Shown in pieces: positions 53,801 to 62,074 of a stretch of 64,000 nt of DNA. Source of the DNA: Variovorax paradoxus (GTDB taxonomy: Bacteria; Pseudomonadota; Gammaproteobacteria; Burkholderiales; Burkholderiaceae_C). The stretch is from contig NZ_JAUSRN010000004.1 of assembly GCF_030811855.1 (NCBI RefSeq), positions 1 to 64,000 of the forward strand, read 5' to 3'. The position numbers and the translations under genes were made by a program. The notes under the pieces were generated by a model that was not told the DNA's origin, made no database searches, and was given only the letters and a program-made list of their open reading frames with translations. The stretch's first letter is position 1. The number at the start of each line of letters is the position of its first letter.

Positions 53801-54733
53801 ATGTGGACCACCCTCGAAGACAGCCTTTGCGAGCTCGGCGAATCGCCGTTCTGGCACCCCCACGAACGCGCGCTTTACTGGCTCGATATTCCGGGGCGCG
53901 CGGTGCTGCGCACGCGCGGCGAGATCGGCACGCCGTCGGCCAGGGTGGAGCGCTGGGGCTTGGCTACCGAGCCCGGCTGCATGGCGCCGGCCAGGAGCGG
54001 CGGCCTCGTGATCGCGCTGCGCGACGGCATCTATCGGGCCCGCGAATGGGGCGGAGAACTGGTTGCGATGGCGCGTGTCGAACACGACGTGCGCACCATG
54101 CGCTTCAACGACGGCAAATGCGATGCGCTGGGCCGTTTCTGGGCCGGTTCGCTCAACGAGGCGAAGGACCGGGCCAATGCCGCGCTCTATTGCTTCGACG
54201 CACGCACCGACACCGGCGTGGCGCCCACATTGACGCAAATGGCCAACGAGTCCACCACCGGCAACGGGCTCGTGTTCTCGCCCGATGCACGCACGCTCTA
54301 CTGGGCCGACACCGCGGCGCACGTGGTTCGTGCGTGGGACTGGGACGTGGAGACAAATTCGCTTTCGCATGCGCGCGTGTTCCACCAGTTCGAGGCCAAG
54401 CCCGAAGGCTGGACCGCGGGGTCGCCCGTGCGCTACGAAGGCCGACCCGATGGCGCCACCGTCGATGCCGAGGGCCACTACTGGGTCGCGATGTTCGAAG
54501 GTGCACAGTTGCTGCGATTCGCGCCGTCGGGCGAGATCGTTGGCTCGGTGACGGTCCCTTTTCAGTGTCCGACCATGCCTTGCTTCGGCGGCGACGACCT
54601 GAAGACGCTGTTCGTCACCAGCGGGCGCAAGGGCCGGCCTGCTGCAGAGATCGAGCGGTATCCGGCTTCGGGCACCGTGATATCGATGCGTGTCGATGCG
54701 CCTGGGTTACCTGTCAACTTCTTCGAGGACTAG
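53801..54733 (+). CDS. SMP-30/gluconolactonase/LRE family protein
   Basis: This six-bladed propeller lactonase of about 310 residues has metal ligands visible in CELGESPFWHP (Glu), RFNDGKCDALGRFWAGS (Asn/Asp region), NGLVFSPDARTLYWAD and PDGATVDAEGHYWVAM (Asp). Members open sugar lactones; the true substrate cannot be read. The start is uncertain: ATG 53801 (CGGAG close by) or ATG 53783. Both lie after the terminator. The gene stands alone between amtB and the lysR region, and no sugar dehydrogenase is adjacent. Confidence 0.82.
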   Translation: MWTTLEDSLCELGESPFWHPHERALYWLDIPGRAVLRTRGEIGTPSARVERWGLATEPGCMAPARSGGLVIALRDGIYRAREWGGELVAMARVEHDVRTMRFNDGKCDALGRFWAGSLNEAKDRANAALYCFDARTDTGVAPTLTQMANESTTGNGLVFSPDARTLYWADTAAHVVRAWDWDVETNSLSHARVFHQFEAKPEGWTAGSPVRYEGRPDGATVDAEGHYWVAMFEGAQLLRFAPSGEIVGSVTVPFQCPTMPCFGGDDLKTLFVTSGRKGRPAAEIERYPASGTVISMRVDAPGLPVNFFED

Positions 54734-54795
54734 GGTGACGCTTTGCTTTTCAGTCCGTCGCATTGAGGGTCATTCATGGCGCGCTCCCGCCGACG

Positions 54796-55004
54796 GGGTA
54801 CCTTGCTCCGCGAATGTCCCCCGGCCTGCGGCCTCCTCCTTTATTTCGCTGCGCAAGGCACCCCATCGACGTGATCGTTGTTCAGCGCACTGGTTTATCG
54901 GCCAGTGCAAGAGCCGCACTCAGTGGGCACAGGGCGCCGGGTGCTCCCCGCAGCGAAATAAAGGAGGAGCCGAAGGCGGGGAACATTCGCGGAGGGGAGT
55001 ACCC
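54796..55004. repeat. Long imperfect inverted repeat upstream of lysR
   Basis: A left arm at 54796 to about 54863 and a right arm from about 54939 to 55004 are inverted copies. Both contain CCGCGAATGT, the CCTCCTCCTTTATTTCGCTGCG block and GTAC near the outer end. About 75 nt lie between. The arms could fold into a very stable stem or be two head-to-head copies of one dispersed element, possibly a small non-autonomous mobile element. Confidence 0.75.
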
Positions 55005-55026
55005 GGTGGCCTGTGCACGCGCCCTG

Positions 55027-55086
55027 AACAAGCGCGCCCCGAACAGAAGCGCAACGAACACAAGCGCAGCGAACAAAAGACCAGAG
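55027..55086. repeat. Four degenerate 15-bp tandem units
   Basis: The units start with AAC and run AACAAGCGCGCCCCG, AACAGAAGCGCAACG, AACACAAGCGCAGCG and AACAAAAGACCAGAG. The 15-bp period keeps a reading frame, but the sequence lies before the LysR start and is better seen as a short tandem array in its leader. Confidence 0.6.
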
Positions 55087-55095
55087 GGTAAAGGC

Positions 55096-55983
55096 ATGGC
55101 CCTGCAGCACATCCCCCCAATCCAGTGCCTGCTGACCTTCGAGACCCTGGCGCGGCTGCGGCATGCGGGCCGCGCGGCGGACGAACTGTGTGTCACGCCC
55201 AGCGCCGTAAGCCACCGCATCCGGCAACTCGAATCGCATGTGGGCTTCAAGCTCTTCGGCCGCAGCGACTTCAGCCTCACGGCCGACGGCGCAGCCTACC
55301 TTGCCAACGTGCGCACCGGCCTCGCGGCGCTGCAAGCCATGCCCGGCGGCAATGCGGCGAAGCAGCAGCGCGCCACACGCCTGCGCATCGCCGTCACGCC
55401 CACCTTCAGCCGTGTGTTCCTGATGCCGCGGCTCGAACTGTTCCGCAACATCTATCCTGACATCGAACTGGTGCTGCAGGTGTCCATTCCGCTGCTCGAC
55501 GTCACGGCCGAGCAAGCCGATCTCGAAGTGCGCTACGGCAGCGGCGCGTACGCCGACTGCGAACACCGCCTGCTGCTCGAGGAAGAGGTTCTGCCCGCCT
55601 GCAGCCCAAGCTACCTCAATGAATTCGGTCCTTTCAACGGTTTCCGCACCGCCGCCGAAATTGCGAGCGCGCGGCTCATTCGAAGTCCGCTCGAGCCCTG
55701 GGGCACTTGGTTCTTCAGTTGCGGCATCGACCAGCCCGAGCCGCACGTCGGCTCCCAGTTCAATGACCTGGGCCTGGTCTACGACGCGGCCGCCAGCGGC
55801 TTCGGCGTGGCCCTGGTGCGGCTGGAAATGGGTGCCGCCTGGTTCGAATCGGGCCGGTTGGTGCCGCTCTCCGACCAACCCGTGCCTTCGCCGCACCGTC
55901 ACACCATTTGCTGGCAGCCCGGCACGCTCGATCGCTGGGAATGCGCGGCCTTTGTCGACTGGCTGGCGCAAAGCCTTCGCTGA
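55096..55983 (+). CDS. LysR-family transcriptional regulator
   Basis: This 295-residue regulator has a winged helix-turn-helix at about residues 5-64 (LRHAGRAADELCVTPSAVSHRIRQLE) and a substrate-binding domain from about 90. It resembles the GcvA-like branch of LysR. The ATG at 55096 has GAGGGTAAAGG before it; upstream codons are repeat-derived. It is 130 nt upstream of glcDEF on the same strand, so it may regulate those genes, though LysR proteins more often act on a divergent target. The effector is unknown. Confidence 0.88.
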   Translation: MALQHIPPIQCLLTFETLARLRHAGRAADELCVTPSAVSHRIRQLESHVGFKLFGRSDFSLTADGAAYLANVRTGLAALQAMPGGNAAKQQRATRLRIAVTPTFSRVFLMPRLELFRNIYPDIELVLQVSIPLLDVTAEQADLEVRYGSGAYADCEHRLLLEEEVLPACSPSYLNEFGPFNGFRTAAEIASARLIRSPLEPWGTWFFSCGIDQPEPHVGSQFNDLGLVYDAAASGFGVALVRLEMGAAWFESGRLVPLSDQPVPSPHRHTICWQPGTLDRWECAAFVDWLAQSLR

Positions 55984-56113
55984 AGAAAAAAGGCCGGTGG
56001 CAAAGTTCTCTCAAGCCCGGCGCAAAAAAGCTTCAACCCGGCGCCGGCGCATTTACGTAGAGTGCGGTACACCACGAGACAGACAGACAGATCCGCCCCA
56101 AAGAGGCTCCCGC

Positions 56114-57616
56114 ATGAACGCGCCGCTCACCCCCGTCCAGCACGACTCTCTGCAAAAATCCGACCGCCAGTCGCAGATCGTGCGCGCCCTGCAAGCCCAA
56201 CTGCCTGCGCATGCGCTCATCTGGAACGCCGAGGACACCACGCCCTACGAGTGCGACGGCCTCACCGCCTACCGGCAGCGCCCGCTGGTGGTCGCGCTGC
56301 CCGAAACCGAAGCCCAGGTGGCGGCGGTGCTCAAGACCTGCCACGGGCTTGGCGTGCCAGTGGTCGCGCGCGGCGCGGGCACCGGGCTCTCGGGCGGCGC
56401 GATGCCGCATGCGCTGGGCGTGACGCTTTCGCTCGCCAAGTTCAACCGCATCCTGAAGATCGACCCCGTGAGCCGCACGGCCGTAGTTCAGTGCGGCGTG
56501 CGCAATCTCGCCATCAGCGAAGCGGCCGCGCCCTTCAACCTCTACTACGCGCCCGATCCGTCGAGCCAGATCGCCTGCACCATCGGCGGCAACGTGGCCG
56601 AGAACTCGGGCGGCGTGCACTGCCTCAAATACGGTCTCACGCTGCACAACGTGCTGCGCGTGCGCGGCTTCACGGCCGAGGGCGAGCCCGTCGAATTCGG
56701 CGGCGACGCGCTCGACGCGCCGGGGCTGGACCTGCTCGCGCTGGTGATCGGCAGCGAAGGCATGCTGGCCGTGACCACCGAGGTCACCGTCAAGCTCGTG
56801 CCCAAGCCGCAGCTCGCGCGCTGCATCATGGCCAGCTTCGACGACGTGCGCAAAGCCGGCGATGCCGTGGCCGCGGTCATTGCTGCCGGAATCATCCCCG
56901 CGGGGCTCGAAATGATGGACAAGCCCATGACCGCCGCGGTCGAGGACTTCGTGCACGCGGGCTACGACCTCGACGCGGCCGCGATTCTGCTGTGCGAATC
57001 CGATGGCACCGCGGAAGAAGTGGAAGAAGAAATCGGCCGCATGACCGCCGTGCTGCGCGGCTCCGGCGCCACTGCCATTGCGGTGAGCACCAGCGAAGAC
57101 GAGCGCATGAAATTCTGGAGCGGCCGCAAGAACGCCTTTCCGGCCTCGGGCCGCATCAGCCCCGACTACATGTGCCTGGACTCCACCATCCCGCGCAAGC
57201 GCCTCGCCGACATCCTGCTGGCCATCCAGGAGATGGAGAAAAAATACAAGCTGCGCTGCTGCAACGTGTTCCACGCGGGCGATGGCAACCTGCATCCGCT
57301 GGTGCTGTTCGATGCCAACGACCCCGATGAGCTGCATCGCTGCGAGCTCTTCGGCGCTGACATCCTCGAGACCAGCGTGGCCATGGGCGGCACCGTGTCG
57401 GGCGAGCATGGCGTGGGTGTGGAAAAGCTCAACAGCATGTGCGTGCAGTTCACTGCGGCTGAGAACGAACAGATGTTCGGCGTCAAGCGCGCCTTTGATC
57501 CGGCCGGGCTGCTGAATCCGGGCAAGGTGATTCCCACGCTGCAGCGCTGCGCCGAATACGGCAAGCAGGTGGTGCGCGGCGGCAGGCTGCCGCACCCCGA
57601 CTTGCCGCGCTTCTAA
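56114..57616 (+). CDS. glcD: Glycolate oxidase subunit GlcD (FAD-linked)
   Basis: GlcD is the catalytic FAD subunit that oxidises glycolate (or D-lactate-like 2-hydroxy acids) to glyoxylate. The 500-residue length matches GlcD. The PCMH-type FAD domain is seen in VVARGAGTGLSGGAMPHALG and TIGGNVAENSGGVHCLKYG. The C-terminal domain has FHAGDGNLHPLVLFD and GTVSGEHGVGVEKL. It heads glcD-glcE-glcF, with the next gene 8 nt away. Confidence 0.93.
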   Translation: MNAPLTPVQHDSLQKSDRQSQIVRALQAQLPAHALIWNAEDTTPYECDGLTAYRQRPLVVALPETEAQVAAVLKTCHGLGVPVVARGAGTGLSGGAMPHALGVTLSLAKFNRILKIDPVSRTAVVQCGVRNLAISEAAAPFNLYYAPDPSSQIACTIGGNVAENSGGVHCLKYGLTLHNVLRVRGFTAEGEPVEFGGDALDAPGLDLLALVIGSEGMLAVTTEVTVKLVPKPQLARCIMASFDDVRKAGDAVAAVIAAGIIPAGLEMMDKPMTAAVEDFVHAGYDLDAAAILLCESDGTAEEVEEEIGRMTAVLRGSGATAIAVSTSEDERMKFWSGRKNAFPASGRISPDYMCLDSTIPRKRLADILLAIQEMEKKYKLRCCNVFHAGDGNLHPLVLFDANDPDELHRCELFGADILETSVAMGGTVSGEHGVGVEKLNSMCVQFTAAENEQMFGVKRAFDPAGLLNPGKVIPTLQRCAEYGKQVVRGGRLPHPDLPRF

Positions 57617-57624
57617 GAATAAGA

Positions 57625-58755
57625 ATGACCATGGACCCCGCACTCAGCCACATCGCCGAGCGCATTCGCGCTGCGGCCGCCAATGCCGTGCCGCTTCGCA
57701 TCTGCGGCGGCGGCACCAAGGATTTCTACGGCGAGCCGCCGCGCGGCGAGACCTTGAGCACCGCCGGGCTCGCCGGCATCACGAGCTACGAACCGAGCGA
57801 ACTGGTCGTCACCGCGCGTGCCGGCACGCCGCTCGCCGAACTCGAGGCCGCGCTGGCCGAGAACGGGCAGTGCCTGCCTTTCGAGCCGCCGCATTTCGGC
57901 GCGGCGGGCGCGGGCACCGTGGGTGGCATGGTGGCCGCGGGGCTCAGCGGACCCGCGCGCGCCAGCGTGGGGGCGGTCCGCGACTACGTGCTGGGCGCCA
58001 CGCTCGTCAACGGCCGCGGCGACGTGCTGGGCTTCGGCGGCCAGGTGATGAAGAACGTGGCAGGCTACGACGTATCGCGCGTGCTCGCGGGTTCGCTCGG
58101 CACGCTGGGCGTGATTGCCGAAGTGAGCCTCAAGGTGCTCCCCGTCGCGCCCGCCGAGGCCACGCTGGCCTTTGAGGGCAGCCAGATCGACGCCCTGCGC
58201 CTGCTCAACGAGTGGGGCGGGCGGCCGTTGCCGTTGAATGCGAGCTGCTGGTCGGAGGATGCAGGCATCGGCAGGCTGCGGCTGCGCTTGCGCGGCGCGG
58301 TGGCCGCGGTCGAAGCCGCCTGCGCGCATCTGGGCGGCGAGCGCGTGGACAACGCCGCCGCCGCTGCCGGATGGCAAGCGCTGCGCGATCAGCAGCATGC
58401 CTGGTTCACTGCCGATGACGCTGCAGGCGCCGCGCTTTGGCGTCTGGCGGTGCCGCAGACGGCGCCAGTGCTCGCCCTGGGCAACGTCGGCGCGCCGCTG
58501 ATCGAATGGCACGGCGGACAGCGCTGGTACAAGGCCCCGCCCGAGCAGGCGTCGCTCATCCGCGAAGCGGCGCATGCAGCAGGTGGGCATGCCACGCTGT
58601 TCAGGATGCTTCCTGCTTCTGCCGCAGCAGCAAGTGCAGGCGCCCCGCGCTTCGACGCGTTGAGCGCTCCCGTTGCGCGCATCCACCATGCCCTGATGCG
58701 CGAGTTCGATCCCCACGGCCTCTTCGACCGCGCCCGGCTTCTCGCGGACGCCTGA
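57625..58755 (+). CDS. glcE: Glycolate oxidase subunit GlcE (FAD-binding)
   Basis: GlcE is the second, shorter FAD-binding subunit. The 376-residue protein has LRICGGGTKDFYG near the N-terminus, GAGTVGGMVAAGLSGPAR and FGGQVMKNVAGYDVSR, which mark GlcE. It lacks the full-length C-terminal domain of GlcD. A second ATG two codons in (57631) is possible. It precedes glcF by 31 nt. No alternative identity is likely given the operon. Confidence 0.92.
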   Translation: MTMDPALSHIAERIRAAAANAVPLRICGGGTKDFYGEPPRGETLSTAGLAGITSYEPSELVVTARAGTPLAELEAALAENGQCLPFEPPHFGAAGAGTVGGMVAAGLSGPARASVGAVRDYVLGATLVNGRGDVLGFGGQVMKNVAGYDVSRVLAGSLGTLGVIAEVSLKVLPVAPAEATLAFEGSQIDALRLLNEWGGRPLPLNASCWSEDAGIGRLRLRLRGAVAAVEAACAHLGGERVDNAAAAAGWQALRDQQHAWFTADDAAGAALWRLAVPQTAPVLALGNVGAPLIEWHGGQRWYKAPPEQASLIREAAHAAGGHATLFRMLPASAAAASAGAPRFDALSAPVARIHHALMREFDPHGLFDRARLLADA

Positions 58756-58786
58756 GCTCCTGCGATTCGACACCTCATTTCTCTCC

Positions 58787-60031
58787 ATGCAAACCGAGCT
58801 CGCTCCCGAATTCCGCGACACCGACGATGGCCGCGAGGCCGAAGCCATCCTGCGCAAGTGCGTGCACTGCGGCTTCTGCACCGCCACCTGTCCCACGTAC
58901 CAGCTGCTCGGCGACGAGCTCGATGGGCCGCGCGGCCGCATCTACCTGATCAAGCAGGTGCTCGAAGGCAAGGCGCCGACGCGCAGCACCCAGCTGCACC
59001 TGGACCGGTGCCTGACCTGCCGCAACTGCGAAACCACCTGCCCGAGCGGCGTGCAGTACGGTCACCTGGTCGACATCGGCCGCAAGATCGTCGACGAGAA
59101 AGTGCCGCGCCCCGCCATGGAATCGGCCACGCGCTGGCTGCTGAAGGAAGGGCTGCCGTCGCCGCTCTTCGGCCCAGCGATGGCACTTGGCCAATCGGTG
59201 CGAGGCCTGTTGCCCGAGGCGCTCAAGGCCAAGGTGCCCCCGAAGCAGGAGGCCGGCGCCTGGCCTACCGCTACGCATGCGCGCAAGATGCTGATGCTCG
59301 CGGGCTGCGTTCAGCCATCGATGATGCCCAACATCAACAGTGCGACGGCGCGCGTGCTCGATGCCGCGGGCATCCAGACAGTGATCGCGAAGGAGGCGGG
59401 CTGCTGCGGCGCCGTCAAGTTCCACCTCAACGACCAGGAAGGCGGCAAGGCGCAGATGCGCGCCAACATCGACGCTTGGTGGCCGCAGGTCGAACGGGGC
59501 CCGGAGGCCGGCGGCGTCGAAGCCATCGTGATGAACGCCTCGGGCTGCGGCGTGACCGTGCGCGAGTATGGGCACATCCTCCGCAGCGATCCGGCCTATG
59601 CCGCCAAGGCGGCGCGCATCAGCGACATGACGCGCGATTTGAGCGAACTGCTGCCCTATCTCGTGCCCGCGCTCAAGTCGCGCGTGCGGCCGCCGGACGG
59701 CGTGGTGGCCTACCATCCGCCCTGCACGCTGCAGCACGGCCAGAAGCTGCGAGGCGGGGTCGAGACGCATCTGCGCGCGCTCGGCTTCGACGTGCGCGTG
59801 GCCATGAACGAGTCGCACCTGTGCTGCGGTTCGGCCGGCACCTACTCGGTGCTGCAGCCCGAACTGGCCTACCCGCTGCGCGACCGCAAGCTCGGCCACC
59901 TGCGGCAGCTGCAGCCGAGCGTCATCGCCTCGGCCAACATCGGCTGCATCACGCATCTGCAAAGCGGCAGCCCGGAAACGCCGGTGCGCCACTGGGTCGA
60001 GCTACTGGACGCGGCCCTGGCGGCGGCCTGA
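58787..60031 (+). CDS. glcF: Glycolate oxidase iron-sulfur subunit GlcF
   Basis: GlcF moves electrons from the flavin subunits toward the respiratory chain. The 414-residue protein has two [4Fe-4S] motifs: Cys25, 28, 31 and 35 (CVHCGFCTATCP) and Cys75, 78, 81 and 85 (CLTCRNCETTCP). Two CCG domains follow (AGCCGAVKF-like EAGCCGAVKFH and HLCCGSAGTYS). Length and order are those of GlcF. Together glcDEF give a complete glycolate dehydrogenase. Confidence 0.94.
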   Translation: MQTELAPEFRDTDDGREAEAILRKCVHCGFCTATCPTYQLLGDELDGPRGRIYLIKQVLEGKAPTRSTQLHLDRCLTCRNCETTCPSGVQYGHLVDIGRKIVDEKVPRPAMESATRWLLKEGLPSPLFGPAMALGQSVRGLLPEALKAKVPPKQEAGAWPTATHARKMLMLAGCVQPSMMPNINSATARVLDAAGIQTVIAKEAGCCGAVKFHLNDQEGGKAQMRANIDAWWPQVERGPEAGGVEAIVMNASGCGVTVREYGHILRSDPAYAAKAARISDMTRDLSELLPYLVPALKSRVRPPDGVVAYHPPCTLQHGQKLRGGVETHLRALGFDVRVAMNESHLCCGSAGTYSVLQPELAYPLRDRKLGHLRQLQPSVIASANIGCITHLQSGSPETPVRHWVELLDAALAAA

Positions 60032-60120
60032 TCGCACACCGAAGAGCGCCCTGGTCCGACTCGCGCGGGGGCCGTTCGCGGGGCATCATGGCCGCACCGT
60101 TTTTCCCAGGAGCCTGCCTC

Positions 60121-60564
60121 ATGTCTTCCATTCAAGCTTTCATCGTTTCGAAGAAGTTGCGGCGTGCCTTGCTGGCCTGCGCCTGCGCGGCCTGCGCGGC
60201 CGGCGCCTTCGGGGCAGCCCACGCACAGTCGGCCATGCCGCAGTGGAAGGGCGAGGGCGCGGTGCGTTATGTCTGCGGCGGCATCGGTTCGGACGAATCG
60301 AACGCCATGCGCGCCGCCATGAAGGATCATCCGCTCGCGCTGCTTTTTGCGCGCGCCGATGGCGCTTACCTGGCGGACGTGCAGGTCGACATCAAGGGTG
60401 CCGACGGCGCACCATCGCTGGCCTTGCGCGCCAGCGGACCGGTCTGCCTGGTCGACATTCCGGCTGGCCGCTACACCATCGATGCCACCACGACCGGCGG
60501 CGATGCCAAGAGCCAATCGGTGACGGTGGGCGGCGGCTCTAAGACCGCCAGCTTCCGCTTCTGA
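60121..60564 (+). CDS. Small secreted protein of unknown function
   Basis: I do not recognise a named family. The 147-residue protein has basic residues (SKKLRR), an Ala/Cys-rich hydrophobic signal and a likely cleavage after AHAQ. The mature part is about 110 residues with two cysteines (YVCGG and GPVCLVD) that could form a disulfide. Its C-terminal half (DIPAGRYTIDATTTGGDAKS) resembles the beta-sandwich of carboxypeptidase-regulatory-like domains. A comparable role in binding or stabilising other envelope proteins is only a guess. Convergent with glutathione peroxidase. Confidence 0.75.
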   Translation: MSSIQAFIVSKKLRRALLACACAACAAGAFGAAHAQSAMPQWKGEGAVRYVCGGIGSDESNAMRAAMKDHPLALLFARADGAYLADVQVDIKGADGAPSLALRASGPVCLVDIPAGRYTIDATTTGGDAKSQSVTVGGGSKTASFRF

Positions 60565-60573
60565 GCGAGCGCC

Positions 60574-61062
60574 TCAGCCCGCCGCCAGCGCGGCCTCGAT
60601 GTCGCGCGTGAGAGAGGCGGGCGTGTCCAGCGGCGCATAGCGCTTTCGCACTTGCCCGTCGCGCCCCACCAGGAACTTGGTGAAGTTCCACTTGATGGCC
60701 GTGCTGCCCAGGAGGCCCGGTTTCTCCTTGGTGAGCCACTGATAGAGCGGCGTCGCGTTGCTGCCGTTGACGTCGATCTTTTCCATCATCGGAAAGCTCA
60801 CGCCGTAGTTGGTGGTGCAGAACGCGCCGATTTCCTCGTTGGTGCCCGGGTCTTGCGAGCCGAACTGGTTCGACGGAAAACCCAGCACCACCAGCCCCTT
60901 GTCGGCGTACTTTTCGTGCAGTTCCTCGAGCCCGGCAAACTGCGGCGTGAAGCCGCATTGGCTGGCCGTGTTGACGATCAGCAGCACCTTGCCCTTGAAG
61001 GCGGAAAGCTTCACGTTCTTGCCGTCGATCCGGTTGGCTTCGAAGTCGTAGATGCTGGCCAT
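60574..61062 (-). CDS. Glutathione peroxidase (BtuE/GPx family)
   Basis: This thiol peroxidase of 162 residues reduces hydroperoxides. The catalytic Cys36 lies in NTASQCGFTPQ, where animal enzymes have selenocysteine. The Gln is in FPSNQFGSQDPG and the Trp/Asn in IKWNFTKFLV. A second Cys in GAFCTTNYG may act in thioredoxin-linked recycling, as in many bacterial members. It follows the EamA transporter by 9 nt on the minus strand. Confidence 0.93.
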   Translation of the reverse strand: MASIYDFEANRIDGKNVKLSAFKGKVLLIVNTASQCGFTPQFAGLEELHEKYADKGLVVLGFPSNQFGSQDPGTNEEIGAFCTTNYGVSFPMMEKIDVNGSNATPLYQWLTKEKPGLLGSTAIKWNFTKFLVGRDGQVRKRYAPLDTPASLTRDIEAALAAG

Positions 61063-61071
61063 GAAAGTACC

Positions 61072-61962
61072 TCAGGTGGGAGACGAAAGGCGATCATCGC
61101 CCTCTGCGGGGGTTCGCGCAAACGCCGACCACACGGCCGCCAGAACGATCAGTGCGCCGCCGGCCAGGATGCGCGGATCCATCTGCGCCGCGCCCAGCGC
61201 CACCGACGAAACGCTGGCGAACAACACCTCCGAGAGCATGATGACTGCGGTGGCGCTGGCCGCCAAGCGGGCCGCACCGTACTGCAGGCAGACGTTGGCC
61301 ACCACGAAGCCCGTGCCCAGCAAGGCGGCCCATCCGATCCAGCCCGGCGTGGCCGCGAGGGGCGAGTTGAAGGCACCCAGCAAAGTGCCGCTCGCCGCGG
61401 CGATGCCCGCCACCAGCGCGCAACCGCCGAACATCGCCAGGGCGCGCGATTCGCCGGGTGCGCCATGCAGGTGGCGCAGCAGAATGTTGGTAACCGCAAA
61501 GCTGAACCCGGCCGCCACGCCCAGCCAGTCCGGCAGGCTCGAAGGCACGGGCCAGTCGACACCTGGCGCCTTGAGCACCACCACCACGCCGGTGAGCGCC
61601 AGCGTCACCCGCGCGAGCGCGCCCGCCGTCGGCCGCTCGCCCAGCACCGCCCAGCCCAGCAGCACGCTCCACAGCGGCATCAGATAGAAAAGCAGCACCA
61701 CGCGCACCACGTCGCCCTGCGTCACGGCCCAGTTGAAACCAAGGTTGGTGAAACCCGCCGCCAGGCCCAGCGCCACCAGCATCGGGAACGCCGTGAAGCC
61801 GCGCCAGGCTTGCCGGCGAAAGAAGCCCATGGCTAGCGAGATCGCCACGTAGATCAGACACGTGGTCCACACCGGATGCAGTCCGTGGCTTTCGATGTGC
61901 CGGAACGGGAACCACGAAACGCCCCAGACGAAGGCATTAAAAATCAGTGCAAGTGCTGGCAT
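61072..61962 (-). CDS. EamA-family (DMT superfamily) transporter
   Basis: This 296-residue inner-membrane protein shows ten predicted helices in two repeated EamA halves. Motifs such as FNAFVWGVSWFPFRH at the start, the helix ending FYLMPLWSVLLGWAVLGERPT at about 90-115 and the second-half equivalent FASVSSVALGAAQMDP are typical. Family members export amino acids or metabolites. Substrate unknown. It is the first gene of a pair with glutathione peroxidase. Confidence 0.85.
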   Translation of the reverse strand: MPALALIFNAFVWGVSWFPFRHIESHGLHPVWTTCLIYVAISLAMGFFRRQAWRGFTAFPMLVALGLAAGFTNLGFNWAVTQGDVVRVVLLFYLMPLWSVLLGWAVLGERPTAGALARVTLALTGVVVVLKAPGVDWPVPSSLPDWLGVAAGFSFAVTNILLRHLHGAPGESRALAMFGGCALVAGIAAASGTLLGAFNSPLAATPGWIGWAALLGTGFVVANVCLQYGAARLAASATAVIMLSEVLFASVSSVALGAAQMDPRILAGGALIVLAAVWSAFARTPAEGDDRLSSPT

Positions 61963-61972
61963 GAAGGCGGGG

Positions 61973-62071
61973 ATTTTCGTGGAACACCGTGGAACCGGTT
62001 TTGCCGGGCCACCGGTGTTGCCCCCGGTGAGGAGGTGGGCGAAGCGACACGAAGTGCGCGCAGCCTGGGGG
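61973..62071. repeat. Dispersed repeat, copy 2 (inverted relative to the amtB copy)
   Basis: This is the reverse complement of the element after amtB, with differences at scattered positions. It fills most of the gap between the EamA gene start and the lplT stop. Its position between two minus-strand genes separates their transcription units. Confidence 0.75.
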
Positions 62072-62074
62072 AGG

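Larger units (their letters stand above)
54734..55095. other. 362-bp intergenic region with long inverted repeat and 15-bp tandem repeats
   Basis: No gene is seen. The stretch holds an imperfect inverted repeat of about 65 bp per arm (54796-55004) and, just before lysR, four degenerate 15-bp units (55027-55086). An open frame continues upstream of the LysR start but encodes repeat sequence only. Confidence 0.6.

Noticed and set aside
54763..55095. 111-codon upstream extension of the LysR regulator
   Set aside because: It encodes only the inverted and tandem repeats; the helix-turn-helix begins just after the ATG at 55096.
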